Assembly (NCBI GenBank): GCA_932521025.1
Contig: OW051468.1
Coordinates: forward strand, 3,348,064-3,412,063
Reading direction: 5' to 3'
Length of the DNA stretch: 64,000 nt
Source of the DNA: Oscheius onirici
Taxonomy: Eukaryota; Nematoda; Chromadorea; Rhabditida; Rhabditidae
In this document: positions 42,969-54,853 of the stretch, piece by piece
Position numbering within the stretch: position 1 is the stretch's first letter
Layout of the letters: every line of letters starts with the position of its first letter
The notes under the pieces: generated by a model
What the model saw: the letters and a program-made list of their open reading frames with translations, nothing else
What the model was told of the DNA's origin: nothing
Database searches by the model: none
Translations under genes and position numbers: made by a program

Positions 42969-43878
42969 GTCGATGGTTAGCTGATTCTACTTTTCAATTA
43001 ATTAATGCTTAACTTTTATGTAACCGGTTCCATCTACCTGACATTTTAGCCTTACGAGCCTTACTACTCCGAAGCTTGCTCTCTCTCCGTTCACAGCACA
43101 TCTTTTTCCCGGACATTGTTACAATTTTCTCCCACAACTTGTTAACTTTGGTTGTTTATTATTCCCCTTTCCGATCCAGCATTGATTTCGCCTGTCATTT
43201 CATTTCTTGTCGCTTGACATTGTCGATACGAAACCGAATGAAGCGTCATCCTACCAAGCTCAAAATGTAGTTTTTCTCGTAAGGAACAAGATGATAATCG
43301 AAGAGAATGAAGAGAAAAGGCGATAAAACAAAACACGACCAAGCCAGATTTTAGGAAATTCAAAAAAAAGTTCCATATTACGGTATATTTCGGGAGCCAA
43401 CCTTTTTGGTCCCAAAACGATCTTTGCGACCTGACCCGTTTTGCTCAAGATTGTATTCCTAAAAAAATTTGTCAGAACCAATGACGATTAACGACACTTG
43501 CCCAAAGTTGATTCAAATGTTACTTACCACTAGTTGTCGCTGTCAAAGTGAATGTTTTTCGGTCCTCAAAAGTTGATAAGCAATTTTATCGTAATTTTCT
43601 ATTTACTATACTAAAACAAATTAGCAAAAGAAAATTACTCCGGGCGGGCTCGAATCCCGATTGTTTTCGTCAAACGCGGCGACACTACCACTACACCAAA
43701 AATTGGTGAGGGCATACAAACAAACACAGAGTCTGCCACAGACACCATAGCATTATAATAGTTGAGATTGTTGATTAAATTTTTGATAGAGGATTATAGG
43801 CTTTTCTCCTACTTCTCGTTGCTTGTTTGATCCTCTTTCTTTGTACCTTTAACGCAAATAAGTGATATTTTCCAGCCA
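42969..43878. other. Intergenic, repeat remnants
   Basis: No gene seen. On the minus strand, 43641-43702 has an A-box-like TGGTGTAGTGGTAGTG and a perfect-spaced B box GGATTCGAGCC: a tRNA-derived SINE head or tRNA pseudogene. At 43730-43767 (-) lies a Helitron-type 5' end (TCTCAACTATTATAATG, then ATGGTGTCTGTGG), without a recognisable 3' end. Confidence 0.5.
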
Positions 43879-45063
43879 ATGACTCCCCGAACCGCAAATA
43901 GGACACAAGACTCCTTCATATCTAGACTCAGTCCGGTAAGACTCGGCCGTTTTCTCACCAAAAAAATATTTTTAGTGGAAAGATACCTTTCCGGAGGAGT
44001 TCGAAACCATTTCAGACTGCCACAAGTTCGTCACAAGATGTCTTCTTCTTGGCGTTTCGCAGCTGATGAAAAGTAGAGGACTTCTACCTGCCACGGACTT
44101 CAAAAAGCGGGATGTCTCTGGTTAGACTTTTTAGTCGGATGTCGAAGTTGTTCCTCTAGAAATCTGCCGTTGCTGGGTTTTCAACAACAAGACATTCACC
44201 GGAAACAGGTGTCTCCAGAAGATTAAAGGTGCTATGCAAGCCGTCGAGCTCTGTTACCTCAAGGAGTTCATCGTCGTCGTCTCAACCAACGATGACAATA
44301 CAGACGATGCTATCGAAGTCTTCACTTGGTCCTTCGCATATGCCGACGGTGAAACGGTTATCACTCTTTCAAAGTGAGTTATTCCTTCTCATTTTTAATT
44401 ATTCATCCTCCTTAAACATTGTATATTATCACTTTTCAGGCCGGATGGTGAAGCCTTGGTCAAACTCACTTACGGAGGAGCTGACGCCGTCAAGATGGAC
44501 ACCATTCAAATGCTCAAGAAGATCCGTGCCTTGTGTGAAAGATATCTCAAACCATTGCCAGACAATGCTTTTGCCACCTTTAGGACCACATACAACCAGA
44601 GTATGTTTTATCATCGGCATTGAATTTTTTTTTCGATTTCAGCCAAGCCAAGTGGCTATCAAGCTCCAGGTTTCTACAGCTCCAGTACCATCTATGACCT
44701 CGATCCCAGTGCGATCAGAGCCGGCATCTGTGGTGTCGCTACTGCTCACCACAAGTTCTTCATCAGCGTCCAAAGCTGCTTCTTGGAGGATAGGGTGCTT
44801 AACTTATCGGGTCTGCCATTGGTTTCCCTTGAAGATTCTCGTGTCGAATATGCTATTGCAGAGGACATAGGAGCTCCGATCGCACCGTCCCCTATCCGAG
44901 GTTTGTCGCTCATATATTCCCTTTATACCTGATTGATTCAGACCCTCATCGTAATATTTCAATTAACGCGAAGACCTTCAGCCCGGAGGATATCAAAAAG
45001 TCTATGGGCAAGCTCGCTATCAAGAAGTCTCCTGGTCGCGCTGGCCGTATCGATGGAAAATAA
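43879..45063 (+). CDS. HORMA-domain meiotic chromosome-axis protein (HIM-3/HTP/HORMAD-like)
   Basis: Expected to assemble along meiotic chromosome axes and control synapsis and crossing-over. The spliced product opens MTPRTANRTQDSFISRLSP. HORMA-typical segments follow: ISDCHKFVTRCLLLGVSQLM, CLQKIKGAMQAVELCYLKEF, then IVVVSTNDDNTDDAIEVFTW, MLKKIRALCERYLKPLPDNA, and KPSGYQAPGFYSSS before the SLEDSRVEYAI strand. This order matches HORMAD/Hop1-type proteins. The protein is short, with no zinc finger or long tail. The basic C-terminal segment (KKSPGRAGRIDGK) could serve as a closure motif, as in HIM-3-family proteins; that is inference. Introns of about 40 nt join in phase. Stop at 45061-45063. 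Confidence 0.85.
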
Positions 45064-45318
45064 CTTTTTAAAATTTCTGTTAATTGATTCATGTTAAATA
45101 TGTTTGTTCCGTTCAATGAATGTTTTTGTTTTTACTTCTTGTCTACGTTATACGCATTGTTACGTCGGACGCATTTTTTTTCAGACAAGCTCTAGATTCG
45201 CTTTTTGATCCATCCTTCGAAATCCGCCGTTTTCTTCTTGTCACAATTAGGTTCTGTATGAATATTATCATCGTTTTCTCATTGTACTTAACTTAGAAAA
45301 TTGCATTTGCAGGCAAAA

Positions 45319-48164
45319 ATGGGTTTCGCCTCGGCTTCTCGTGAGGAGAAGCTCAAAATGATGAAGACGAAGAGAACAAGAAAGTTGACAAAAAAGCTGA
45401 ACAAATTAGGAAAGAAGAAAGTCATTTCACGCGGAATCATCGACCAATTCAACACGATCAAGGGCGAAAAGTCGAAAGATTCGAAGAAACGAGCCACAAA
45501 TGTCTGATTTTGCAGTATTTGTGGAAACAATTTTTTTAGATCGAAGATGATTGGGTGGCCGATCGAGAGGCTCATTTCAACGACGAAGAGGAGGATATTC
45601 TCCCGTTGGACATGCTCGATGTCGACATTGACTGGCAGAACAGCGCCTTCGCCAACTTGAAGAGACGTCATGATGAGAGTGAGCTGTGTTCTGGACGTTT
45701 TTAACACCAGAATGTTAAGAAAACACAGCTTCGGACAGTGAAGAAGATCTGGAGTCGAAGAAACGAAAGTTTGAGGGACAACTGGACGCAAATCTGGAAG
45801 AAATGCTGCCGATCAAGCTGCAGGACGGTCGATTGGTCAGACCGACGAGAGAAAAGTCGGTAAACGAGGAGGAAGTTGACGAGGATTTGGAGGAAAAGGA
45901 AGAACAATGGAAACCAGAAGATTATTCCGCTCTTTCGGCCTCAGAGCTGCTGGCAAAACGACGAGAGATTCTGCAAGAAACGAAGGAGCGAATTTCTAAT
46001 GTTTCCAGTCATTTGCTAGCCAATCCTCAAGAAAATGTCAGTTTCTATACCTTTCAAATATAACAAATATCAATACAGGTCCTCAAACTTCGAGACCTTT
46101 ATCGTCTTTGTCAAGGCTTCCAAGTCCATCCGCTGATTCGTGAAAATGTTCAGAAAATCGCGATTGCCAGCACTGTCCAGGTGTTTATCGACATTGTTCC
46201 GGGATACGCAATTCGTCCGCTGACCGATGAGGAAAAGACGCAGAAACAGAAGAAGGAGACGAAGAAACTGGTCGCCTTCGAAGAGTCCCTTCTTCGCTAC
46301 TATCTCAAATTTCTTCAACTCTGCGAGAAATATGCTGGAAGTCAGTTTTGTCCTTGATTCAAGCTAAAGAAAAGTTAAGAGTTCGTCGGGAAAAACCGCA
46401 ATGTGGACGAGGAGACGTTTACCTACAAGATTGGAATGCTCAGTGTCAAGGCGCTGACTAGACTGGCCACTTCGTGCTCCCACTTTAACTACACGACCAA
46501 TATCATATCCACACTCGTCAGATTGTCTCTCTGCAAGAATCTAGTCGTGAGTTTTTTTTTATTTAACACTGCTTTTTTTTTATTTTGTTTGCGGACCTTC
46601 CAAATATCCCCATTTTCAGCTATTGAAAGAGATCTGCGACGCGTTGTCGAGCCTGTTCAAGGAGGACCTTCATCTGCAGATGTCCCTTTTCGGAGCGAGA
46701 AGTATTGCCACGCTCGTGACAAAGAGAAAAGGCCGCGTTCCGCCTCAGCTTCTGGAAACATTCCTCAGCTTGAATATCAAGGTATTTTAACTTTCTTTTT
46801 TTTCAAAATCACATTTAGGAAGTGAAAAACCCGGACAAAAAGTCGGGCAAGGGAAAGATCTTTGCCAAACGGGCAATGGTCAAGTCGGAAAAGGCGAACA
46901 AATCGGCCAGAAAGTACAAGAAACAGCTAGAAAAGTTGGAGGCTGATCTGAAGGAGTTGGATGCACAGGAATCAGTCAGTTCTAAGCTGAAAAACGTTCG
47001 TATCTTTTCTACTCTCAAAATACAAATTTAGGCCACGGAGGCGATGAAATACGTTTTCCAAACGTACTTTTCGATTCTGAAGCGAATGCCGAATCTCGAA
47101 CTGCTGTCGCCGTGTCTGGAGGGCCTCAGCAAGTTTGCTCATCTTCTCGGCGTCGAATTCTTTGACGATCTCGTCTCGACGATGGAACAGCTCGTCGATA
47201 AGGAACATCTCCGAACTGTGGATCAGCTGCACTGCGTGCATACCGTCTTTATCATGCTGACCGGTGAGGGGCAGCTGCTCAATGTCGATCCGTCCAAATT
47301 CTACCGATCCGTCTACAGAATCATGAATGGGCTGCCGTTTGAGAACAAATACGGTAGGTCTTTATTCTTTTAGATCTAGATACACATTACCCTCAGGCTC
47401 ACAAAAGCGGCAAAATGAATGAGTTGCGATAATGACCACGTATCATACCTCAAAATTGAAGCGAGATTGATATATGGATTTCAGAAAACCGTACAAAGCA
47501 GCTGACGATGCTTTGTCGAGCTCTGGACGCCATGATCAACCAAAGACGAAAACAGGTCCCTTTGCAGCGAGTTGCCGCCTACACAAAACGCCTTCTCTGT
47601 GTCGCCTCGGTAATGGACGATCGCTCTGCCGCTTGTATTCTCGCCCTTGTCAGAAGCTTCTTCATCGTATGTTTTTTCGTCTTTTCATCTAACAATTTGA
47701 ATAAAGGCTCATCCAAAGCTCTTGTCGATGACGGAAGCTGATGAGGAAGGCGGTAGCGGAACGTATGGCGGAATTTTCCGTCCCGATATCAACGATCCCG
47801 ACGTCTGTAATGCTCTGGGAGCTGGAGTCCGTCCAGAACTAAAACTGTTGGCGAAGAGACGATTTAAGCCCGTCCACCAGTTTGCCAACAACATCATTCA
47901 CGGCGTCCCCTCGACTGGCCAGTTGAGACTGAATCCCGAATTCACTAACCTGTACGTTTTCAATGGATTTTTTTTCTCCTACAAAACGATTTCAGAAGAC
48001 CGTCAGATCTATTGAATTACACGGATAACACGGAGCAGAGTGACCACGAAAAGGTGGACATGAAATATCTGGATCAGGTAAAGGATTACTGTAAGAAGAG
48101 ACAGATGCCGTTGACCGTAGACAATGCCCATTTCCACATTCAGCACTGGATTGAAGTCAAATAG
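45319..48164 (+). CDS. NOC3L: NOC3L: nucleolar complex protein 3 homolog
   Basis: Nucleolar factor for 60S ribosomal subunit assembly and export; it also binds replication origins in yeast. ATG 45319 opens a basic N-terminus ([20 protein letters not shown]). An acidic stretch follows ([16 protein letters not shown]), then the NOC3 domain: [60 protein letters not shown]. The CBF/MAK21-related C-terminal half contains [38 protein letters not shown] and ELLNY..-type exons up to [20 protein letters not shown]. Most introns are 30-60 nt; one between about 47353 and 47485 is longer. Poly(A) signal at 48226. TAF10 follows on the same strand 173 bp later. Confidence 0.93.
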
Positions 48165-48225
48165 ATTCTTTTCGTTTCTTCCAAATCATGTTATCCCATT
48201 CTTGTTGAGTTTTCATTGTTGCCCA

Positions 48226-48231
48226 AATAAA
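48226..48231 (+). terminator. Poly(A) signal of NOC3L
   Basis: AATAAA lies 62 bases after the NOC3L stop and about 107 bases before the TAF10 start codon. Confidence 0.7.
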
Positions 48232-48337
48232 CTTTATTCGTTCAGTTTCTTTTTTTTTGTAGTTTTGTTGCTTTCAAACGCCATACTTGCCTATTAAATT
48301 TGTAATAATTCATGGTAACTTGAAGGACACCTACACA

Positions 48338-49108
48338 ATGCCAGAACTTCCGAGTGAGCCATCGGTCAGCACTATCAAGTAAGCCTTTTTCTGGTTGCTA
48401 TTTCTAGAATATTCTAATCCAAAAAGGTGAAATTCTCTTACTAGAAGGAATCGCGAATAGCTGTATTTTCACATTTACTTTATTCGTTTGTTTATTGTTC
48501 TAAAATAGTGAGAACGGAGCTGAAACCATTGCACCAAATTAAAGATTGACCACCCGATTTCTCCTAACTTTTTTTTCGGCTTGTTATTTGACCTCTGACG
48601 GCTAAAATAAAAATTTCGCAATATGAATCTTTTCTGATAAAACCATCAATTTGCAGAGAACAGTTGGAAAATGAGCCGGTGACAGAAGAACAGAAGGAGC
48701 TCCTCATGAAACATCTAAGGGTTAGTCTCCCTTTTGGTTCTTTATAAAAAAAATCTAGAACAAGCCACAGAGCGGCATGTCGGAGCTGCTACAAAACATC
48801 GAGAGCTATCCTTCCGTTTTTCCGGACTCTGTCACGGCGTATTTCATGAAGAAGCAAGGATTGGAAGCGCAGGATCCGCGCGTTGTCCGAATGATTTCCA
48901 TTGCCACGCAAAAGTTCATCTCGGACATCATTGTCGACTCCTTGCTTCAGGTTTTTTTCCATTTATATGCTTAACGTTTCGCTTTTAGGCTAAACAAAAG
49001 GGTCAGGGCACGAATCCGTCTAAGCCGTTCGTTCTGACGGAAGAATTGCTGCTGTCATCGATGAAAGATCGCGGTCTGGACGTGCAGAAACCCCAGTACT
49101 ACATGTAA
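48338..49108 (+). CDS. TAF10: TAF10: TFIID/SAGA histone-fold subunit
   Basis: General transcription factor subunit shared by TFIID and SAGA-type coactivators. The first exon encodes MPELPSEPSVSTIK and the second REQLENEPVTEEQKELLMKH, joined across an intron of about 275 nt (48380-48656). Two more exons carry the histone fold: ELLQNIESYPSVFPDSVTAY, DPRVVRMISIATQKFISDII, VDSLLQ. The last exon reads FVLTEELLLSSMKDRGLDVQ then KPQYYM and stop. Order and the YF/YYM end match metazoan TAF10. The short interval after NOC3L on the same strand would allow an operon-like arrangement, but a poly(A) signal lies between, so independent expression is also plausible. Confidence 0.94.
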
Positions 49109-49586
49109 AGAACAATTTGTTCAAAATTTGTCCTACTTTGCCATTCGAATGAAATCTCTCGTACTTTTTGAAGACGTGCGAGTTGTCGACGTCAATCACG
49201 TCGGAGAAGAGAGCGGCTGCCTCAATTTAAATGGCCAGACGGCCCCCCGGTTGCAGCTGGAATGTTATCGATCGCGGGGGTCAACCCTCTCGGATAGAGA
49301 CGAATCTTTTTGTTTCCCCTTTTTATTGGCAAAGTGCACGTTCCTACGAGTACAGAGCCACGTCATTCCTTCTTTTTTTTATATTTAGTGGTTTACCGCC
49401 AAGGATTTATTACGTCCTAATTAGCTAGTACACAGCTGTGATTAGACCATTTTCCTAGGCTCTTATTCAGTAGAACGGGGCTTTTCCCTTTCCAATTAGG
49501 GCCCAGAATTATTAGAGAGTACCATTTCTTTGCTTGGTAAAATGTTCCCAAGAGAACGGAGAGATTACGGAAAAACGCACCAGACC
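49109..49586. other. Intergenic, no gene seen
   Basis: Open frames are short and featureless. No poly(A) hexamer was picked out with confidence for TAF10. Confidence 0.4.
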
Positions 49587-50072
49587 TAGGCATGGGAACG
49601 GGCCGGGCCGAGATTTCAGGGCCCGGGCCCGCACCCCAGACTTGACCATCGAACCGGGATCACACCAAAAATGAAGTTGGTCATATTACAGTGCATTTTA
49701 GCGTATTTTAGAACTAAATAGATGAATAGTAATCTCTCTACTACTAAAGCGCAATGGTGTCTGTGGTAGACTGTTTATGTGTGTCCATGGACACGAACAA
49801 GTTAGTTATTCTTAGGATTAGATAGTTAGTTTTGAACTTAGAGTGGGAACGAGGAATCTAATGCTTGGACAACATTCTTCGCACTTCTGAGCGCCGCAGA
49901 GACCAGGGCGGCGACAGTCGTCGTAGACGGCTGGTATTGTTATATTTTGCTGACCTTTTTCACTAAAAATGATGAAAAAATGCACATTTTGGTCAAAAAA
50001 ACATCCCTTTTTTCTAAAAAATTTTCAAATCTCGGCCCAAGGCCGGCCAGGCCCGGCCCGCTCCCATGCCTA
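49587..50072. mobile_element. hAT-type element (GGCCC-rich family), full-length copy
   Basis: The termini TAGGCATGGGAACGGGCC and GGCCCGCTCCCATGCCTA are flanked by identical octamers ACCAGACC (49579-49586 and 50073-50080). The interior has no transposase. It is interrupted by a Helitron at 49733-49934. Partial copies at 22576-22829 and 36663-36888 preserve the uninterrupted site. Confidence 0.88.
49733..49934 (+). mobile_element. Small non-autonomous Helitron inside the hAT element
   Basis: It begins TCTCTCTACTACTAAAG and ends ACGGCTGG (CTRR). It sits exactly between A (49732) and T (49935) of a sequence that is continuous in sister copies (for example 22664-22674 on the other strand). GC hairpins (CGCCGC/GCGGCG near 49890-49912) precede the 3' end. 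Only 202 bp, noncoding. Confidence 0.8.
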
Positions 50073-50080
50073 ACCAGACC

Positions 50081-50608
50081 AATTCATTGGATCCGCCATT
50101 TTACCGAGCTTTTATACATATATTGTTGGAGCTTCAAGAAAAAATACCCTACAATTAATGGTCCAGAGAAATGTTTTTAAAAGTGAAAGTCTGAACAAAG
50201 TATGTTTGCGCCTCGAATCCATAAAAAATGTTTACAGACTTTTGATAGCCCAGAGACTATTGATCTATCTCTTCTAGACTTGTAAATCGAAACAAACCAC
50301 AATGATAAAGAGGTCTAGGAGATGAGGGTCAAAACACGCTGTCTGTCCTCCAATACTACCTCGTGATGTTGTTTACTGCTCAATTCCAGACATTTTTGAC
50401 TCGTATTCTTGCCAAATCAAACACAAAACTTTATGTTTATTTGGGTGGCCCGAAACCCGTACTTATCAGCTTTACACAGTGTCCCAATCGGCGCGGGGGT
50501 TTCCCCCCTTACACGCTCTTTTGGCTATTTCGTCCTTACTGACAGCACGTGAAATCTTCTTGTTTATTTGATCGTATATTTTCAGCTAGAAGACGAACAG
50601 AAATAAGC
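50081..50608. other. Upstream region of hexokinase, no feature seen
   Basis: AT-rich intergenic DNA. No repeat or gene was recognised apart from the target duplication of the hAT element at its left edge. Confidence 0.4.
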
Positions 50609-53600
50609 ATGCTCGGGGCTATTGAACTAGCCTGCGCCTACCGGTAAGTCCATTTCTGTTGAGCTTTGGAAGAAATACGGTTTTGATGACTTTGACAGTT
50701 GACTTCCCGTTTGGGAGAAAACAACCTGAACTCTTGTTCTGATAGTTAGAGAGGAAGAGTTTCTGTATATGACAATCGCTTCAACTGAAAAGAAGACAGG
50801 AGTGATTTGATCAGACCATCTCTGGATTGCCTTACAAGACATTAGAAGAAGAAGAAGAAGAATACACTCTAATATAGTCCATTCAGGCGTTGGAGAGATG
50901 TAGCTGCCAACAAGGACCAGAAGATAGTCGAGAAGGACATCAAACGGGTCGGAGGTGGAGCGCGTCTGGCTGACGAGCAAAGTATTTCGGTCGGTACAAA
51001 TTTTGTTCTTTTCAAGCGCTCAAATTTTAGCTCGAGACCATCATGGCCGAGTTTAAACTGTCTAACAATACGCTGAGACGGATGATGTGTCATATGTCCG
51101 ACAATATGGACAATGGACTGGAATACGGACTGACCAGGAGCACAATTGCCATGCTTCCCTCATTTGTCCCAGAATTACCTGATGGCACGGGTAGGAAATG
51201 TTCAGTCTCTTTTTTCAAGAAAATTCCAGAACGAGGAAAGTTCGTGGCCATGGACCTGGGAGGGACGAACTTGAGAGTCATGTTGACAGAGATTGAGCCC
51301 GGGGAACCGATGCGGATGAAGTCGTTCAACACGAGAATCTCGAATGCGGCAATGCACGGGACGGCTGAGAAGCTCTTCGACTACATTGCCAAAGCTTTGG
51401 CTGACTTTCTGATTGAGAGAGGTGTGGACGAGGAGAATCTTCCGGTCGGATTCACTTTCTCATATCCGTGTGATCAGACGGGACTCAGGAGTGCCACACT
51501 CCTCAGGTGGGATATTTATATTTTGAGAATACTGTTAGTTTCTAAAAGTACGGTAGATAACTTGACTTTTCACCAGTTTGTTTCCAGATGGACCAAGGGA
51601 GTGACAGCGACCGGAGCCGTTGGAAAAGACGTTGTTCGTCTTCTCGAGGATGCTATTGCTCGGGACGGAGTAGGTTCTCTACCACATCAAAATTAGGATT
51701 TTCCAGAGAGTCACAGTCGAGATTGTGGCGCTGATCAACGACACAGTCGGAACACTTGTCGCCGCTTCCTATGAGTCTCATGGCCAGTGTGATATCGGAG
51801 TCATCATCGGCACCGGAACCAACGCCTCATATCTGGAGTCGACGAAAAATATCAGATATGGATTGTCGAAGGCAACTGAAGAGTACAATCACTCTATGGT
51901 AAGTATGAGAGACATATATGTTGCAGTTAGAACTGTTTTTCAGTGTAAACTGTTTACACTAGTTCAAAGTGATCTATTTCAGTTCAAAGTGTTCTGTGTA
52001 AAGTGTCTACGAGATATTTTCGCTTTTTATCTTATTTATCCTGTTTTGACGCAATTTTTCAGTTTTATTTTCTTTTTATCGAAAAATTCATCAAAATTCC
52101 GACATTTTGACACCAAAACGGCTAGAAAAAAACGTTTCAATCACTTTTTGACCCAATTTCGTCATAGTTTTATCTCATTTTTTCTTGATTCTATCCATTT
52201 TTGTTGGTTTTTACCAGTATTTTCGAAGAAAAAAGCAAAGCTTGCAATACAAAAAAAATTCCGGTCTCTTCATTGTACAGTTTGCCCACAGCTTGATAAA
52301 GAAGAAGTGTTTTAACACTTTGAACTAGTGTAAACAGTTTACACTGAAAAACAGTTCTAACTGCAACATATATAAGATCTACAGTGTTTGTGCATTTGAG
52401 ACCGATTTCTTGAGCGTACGTTCTAGAAACTTTCTTTGGAGGATCTTTCAACTTTTGAGGATTCGTTTTTATGCTAGTTACTTACTTCCCCGAAACAGAA
52501 ACCCCATGAAAGACAGAAAGATCAATTGTAACTTAGACTCTCTGAGATTCTTCGGCGAGAGTAATGCTCTGAAGATTTGATATGCTTCTTTAGATGATCA
52601 TCGACACTGAATGGGGAGGTTTCGGAGATCGAAAAGAGGCCGAGTATATTTTCACGCAATACGATAGGATAATTGACGAGAGATCTGACCATCCTGGAGT
52701 CAATAGGTCAGTTTTTTTTTTCATTTGATGAGAAGTTTAGTTTGGATAAGCTGATAGCCGGAATGTGCATGGGAGAGTTAGTCCGACTCGTTCTGGAAAA
52801 GCTCTGCAAACACGGCATTCTATTCAATGGAACAGGATCCAAGGCTCTCTTCAAGCCGAACAATTTCCCCACAAAATACATCTCTGAAATCCTACAGTAA
52901 GTTTTTGCCCACGAATTCACGAGGGCATCCAAAAATTGTTCTTGGGGTCTCACAGAGGCCCTGTAACCATTTCAAGGTTCCAAATTGGCTGTGGCTAGTC
53001 GGGCTAGTCTAGTGCAGCGGCGGGAGAGGGAATAAGGCAGTGGCGGGGCTTTCTCTGCCATCAGAGACGCAGAGGAGAGAGAGCTAATGGGTCGACTTTC
53101 AGTGACGATTGCGGGTCATACGCGAATACGAGACAGATCATGGACGAGTTGGGGATCGAGAGCTACACCTTCTCAGACATGCTTCTTCTTCGGGAGGTTT
53201 GCATCGTCGTGTCCAGACGGAGTGCCAATCTGGCGGCGGCATGTGAGTTTCAGAACATTCTCGGATAATTTGCGAAAAAAACGAGGGCAGTATTGAGTAA
53301 ACTACTAGAACAGATATATCTAGGCTTCAGTGAGAGAACTACCGCAATCATATCAAACTTTTAGCCATCGCATGTGTTCTAAATCGAGTCCGTCGACCTC
53401 GAATGGTCGTCTCAATTGACGGTAGTACCTACAAGTATCACCCCTTCTACGAGCACTGGGTCAAAGAGAAACTGCGTGAGTTGATCGATCCCGGTCTTGA
53501 GGTAAGAACTCGTATTCCGTTCTCTCAACTTCATTCAGTTCCAATTGACGCAGTCCGGAGACGGTAGTGGAAAAGGAGCAGCCCTGATCGCTGCCATTGT

Positions 53601-53823
53601 GACCCGGATCAGACAGACAGAACAGCGACGGATCAAAGAAGAGGCGGCGAGGTTGAAACGAGAAGAAGAGGAGCTGGCAGCCCGGTTGAGAAAAGAAGCA
53701 GAAGAACTGGAAAGAGATCGGAGAGCTGAGGAAGAATGGCAAAGGAAACGGGCTGAGGAGTTCAATTACGCCGGAGAGCGGATAGAGGAAGAGCAGAGAG
53801 TACGCCAAAAACTATTGGAATAG
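50609..53823 (+). CDS. Hexokinase with C-terminal coiled-coil extension
   Basis: Phosphorylates glucose at the entry to glycolysis. The first exon is MLGAIELACAYR and joins in phase to RWRDVAANKDQKI. Family motifs occur in order: phosphate-binding FVAMDLGGTNLRVML, sugar-binding LPVGFTFSYPCDQ, catalytic Asp in ALINDTVGTLVAA, GVIIGTGTNASYLE, MIIDTEWGGFGD and the late SIDGSTYKYHPFYEHWV. It is a single hexokinase unit of about 450 residues. The fold should end near SGDGSGKGAALIAAIVTRIR; here the frame continues about 75 residues as an unbroken Arg/Glu-rich helix (for example EEAARLKREEEELAARLRKE) to the stop at 53823. The extension lies in the same exon as the last hexokinase motif, so it is not a splicing guess. 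An intron of about 690 bp (51901-52593) holds a MITE. Confidence 0.92.
51914..52374. mobile_element. MITE with about 57-bp inverted repeats in a hexokinase intron
   Basis: The left end reads ATATATGTTGCAGTTAGAAC and continues through TTTTTCAGTGTAAACTGTTT; the right end is its near-perfect reverse complement. TA dinucleotides at both edges would fit a Tc1/mariner-type TA target, but ATAT-rich ends make the exact duplication ambiguous. No coding frame. Confidence 0.75.
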
Positions 53824-54853
53824 TCTTCGTTTTTTAAGTTTTAGGATTGAGGAGGACCATTGAGATGGACGGAGTAACGAGGAGACAAAATGCTAACCTC
53901 TTTTTTTGTTTTTGAGACTAAACGTATGTCCTCGTTAATCTGTCCCTTCCTCTGTGTAGAATGAGTAGAGCTAGATTTTACAACTTGTACTAAACTATTG
54001 CGGGATTCCTTGCCATGTTGACAAAACATACCTTGTCTGTCCATTTGTTTAGAGTGTCATTCTACAAAGAGAGTCAAAATATGCATTTAATAAATGTTCA
54101 AATCAAGCTGAGCAGTTTCTGGGAGTGAAGAAGACTTTGTTGCGCCAGGGAAGATGGTTCCAGGCTGGAATCCAGCTCATTTTCTGGAAGTTTCGACTTA
54201 AAACTTCCCATGCAGCTGCAGACTTCTTGCCATAATTCCGAACACAGCGACAACGAGTGAAAAGTTTATAGGTTCGGCACTGAATAAGTCATAGATAGTT
54301 CGTCGAAGCAGCCCGCTAAGAATTCTGCATAGGTTCTATAGCTTCATAGGTCCAAGGGCCAGAAAATAAACATTAGGTAGATAGTTTATACTTTTCCCGA
54401 CAAAATAGGGAAGAATTATAAACTATCTGCTATTGTTCAAACCCGTTTTCCCAGCGGCAATCTTTTTCGATTAAAGTCTGTTCAAAAAAAAGAACGCAAA
54501 AGTAACCCATAAATATTTCGCTTCGAGAACCAAAAACCCCTGATTTTCAGGGTAAACTGCAACAATTCAAACCAATTTCTTGATTTTCTCAACGGTGAAT
54601 TGGCGCGCTTCAGGGGTTTGTGGTTCTCGAAGCGAAATATTTATGGGTTACTGTTGCGTTCTTTTTTTTTAACAGATTTTATGCGTTCAACTACTTTCTC
54701 CAGGACCTACATATTGCAGGAAGGACCCGATCCCGTCCGTTTACCATTGCCTAATTTATATCCCTCTACGTCTTATTGATTAGTTGAAGTTCAAACAAGC
54801 GATACTTTTATGGCGCTTTATCTCTAGCCTGCTTTCCAAAACCATCCATTCCG
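53824..54853. other. Intergenic with one MITE
   Basis: Apart from the element at 54477-54676 no structure was recognised. There is also a small inverted pair AGATAGTTTATA (about 54379) and TATAAACTATCT (about 54418). Confidence 0.45.
54477..54676. mobile_element. MITE with about 70-bp inverted repeats
   Basis: It runs from TCTGTTCAAAAAAAAGAACG to CGTTCTTTTTTTTTAACAGA. The arms continue through AGTAACCCATAAATATTTCG and TTCGCTTCGAGAACCA. The GTAACCCAT block and the GTTCAAAAAAA start recall the MITEs at 34808 and 36248, so this may be a diverged member of the same group. Confidence 0.75.

Noticed and set aside
45319-49108. NOC3L-TAF10 nematode-style operon
   Set aside because: Spacing of 173 bp is compatible, but a poly(A) signal and no recognisable trans-splice evidence in the interval leave it undecided.
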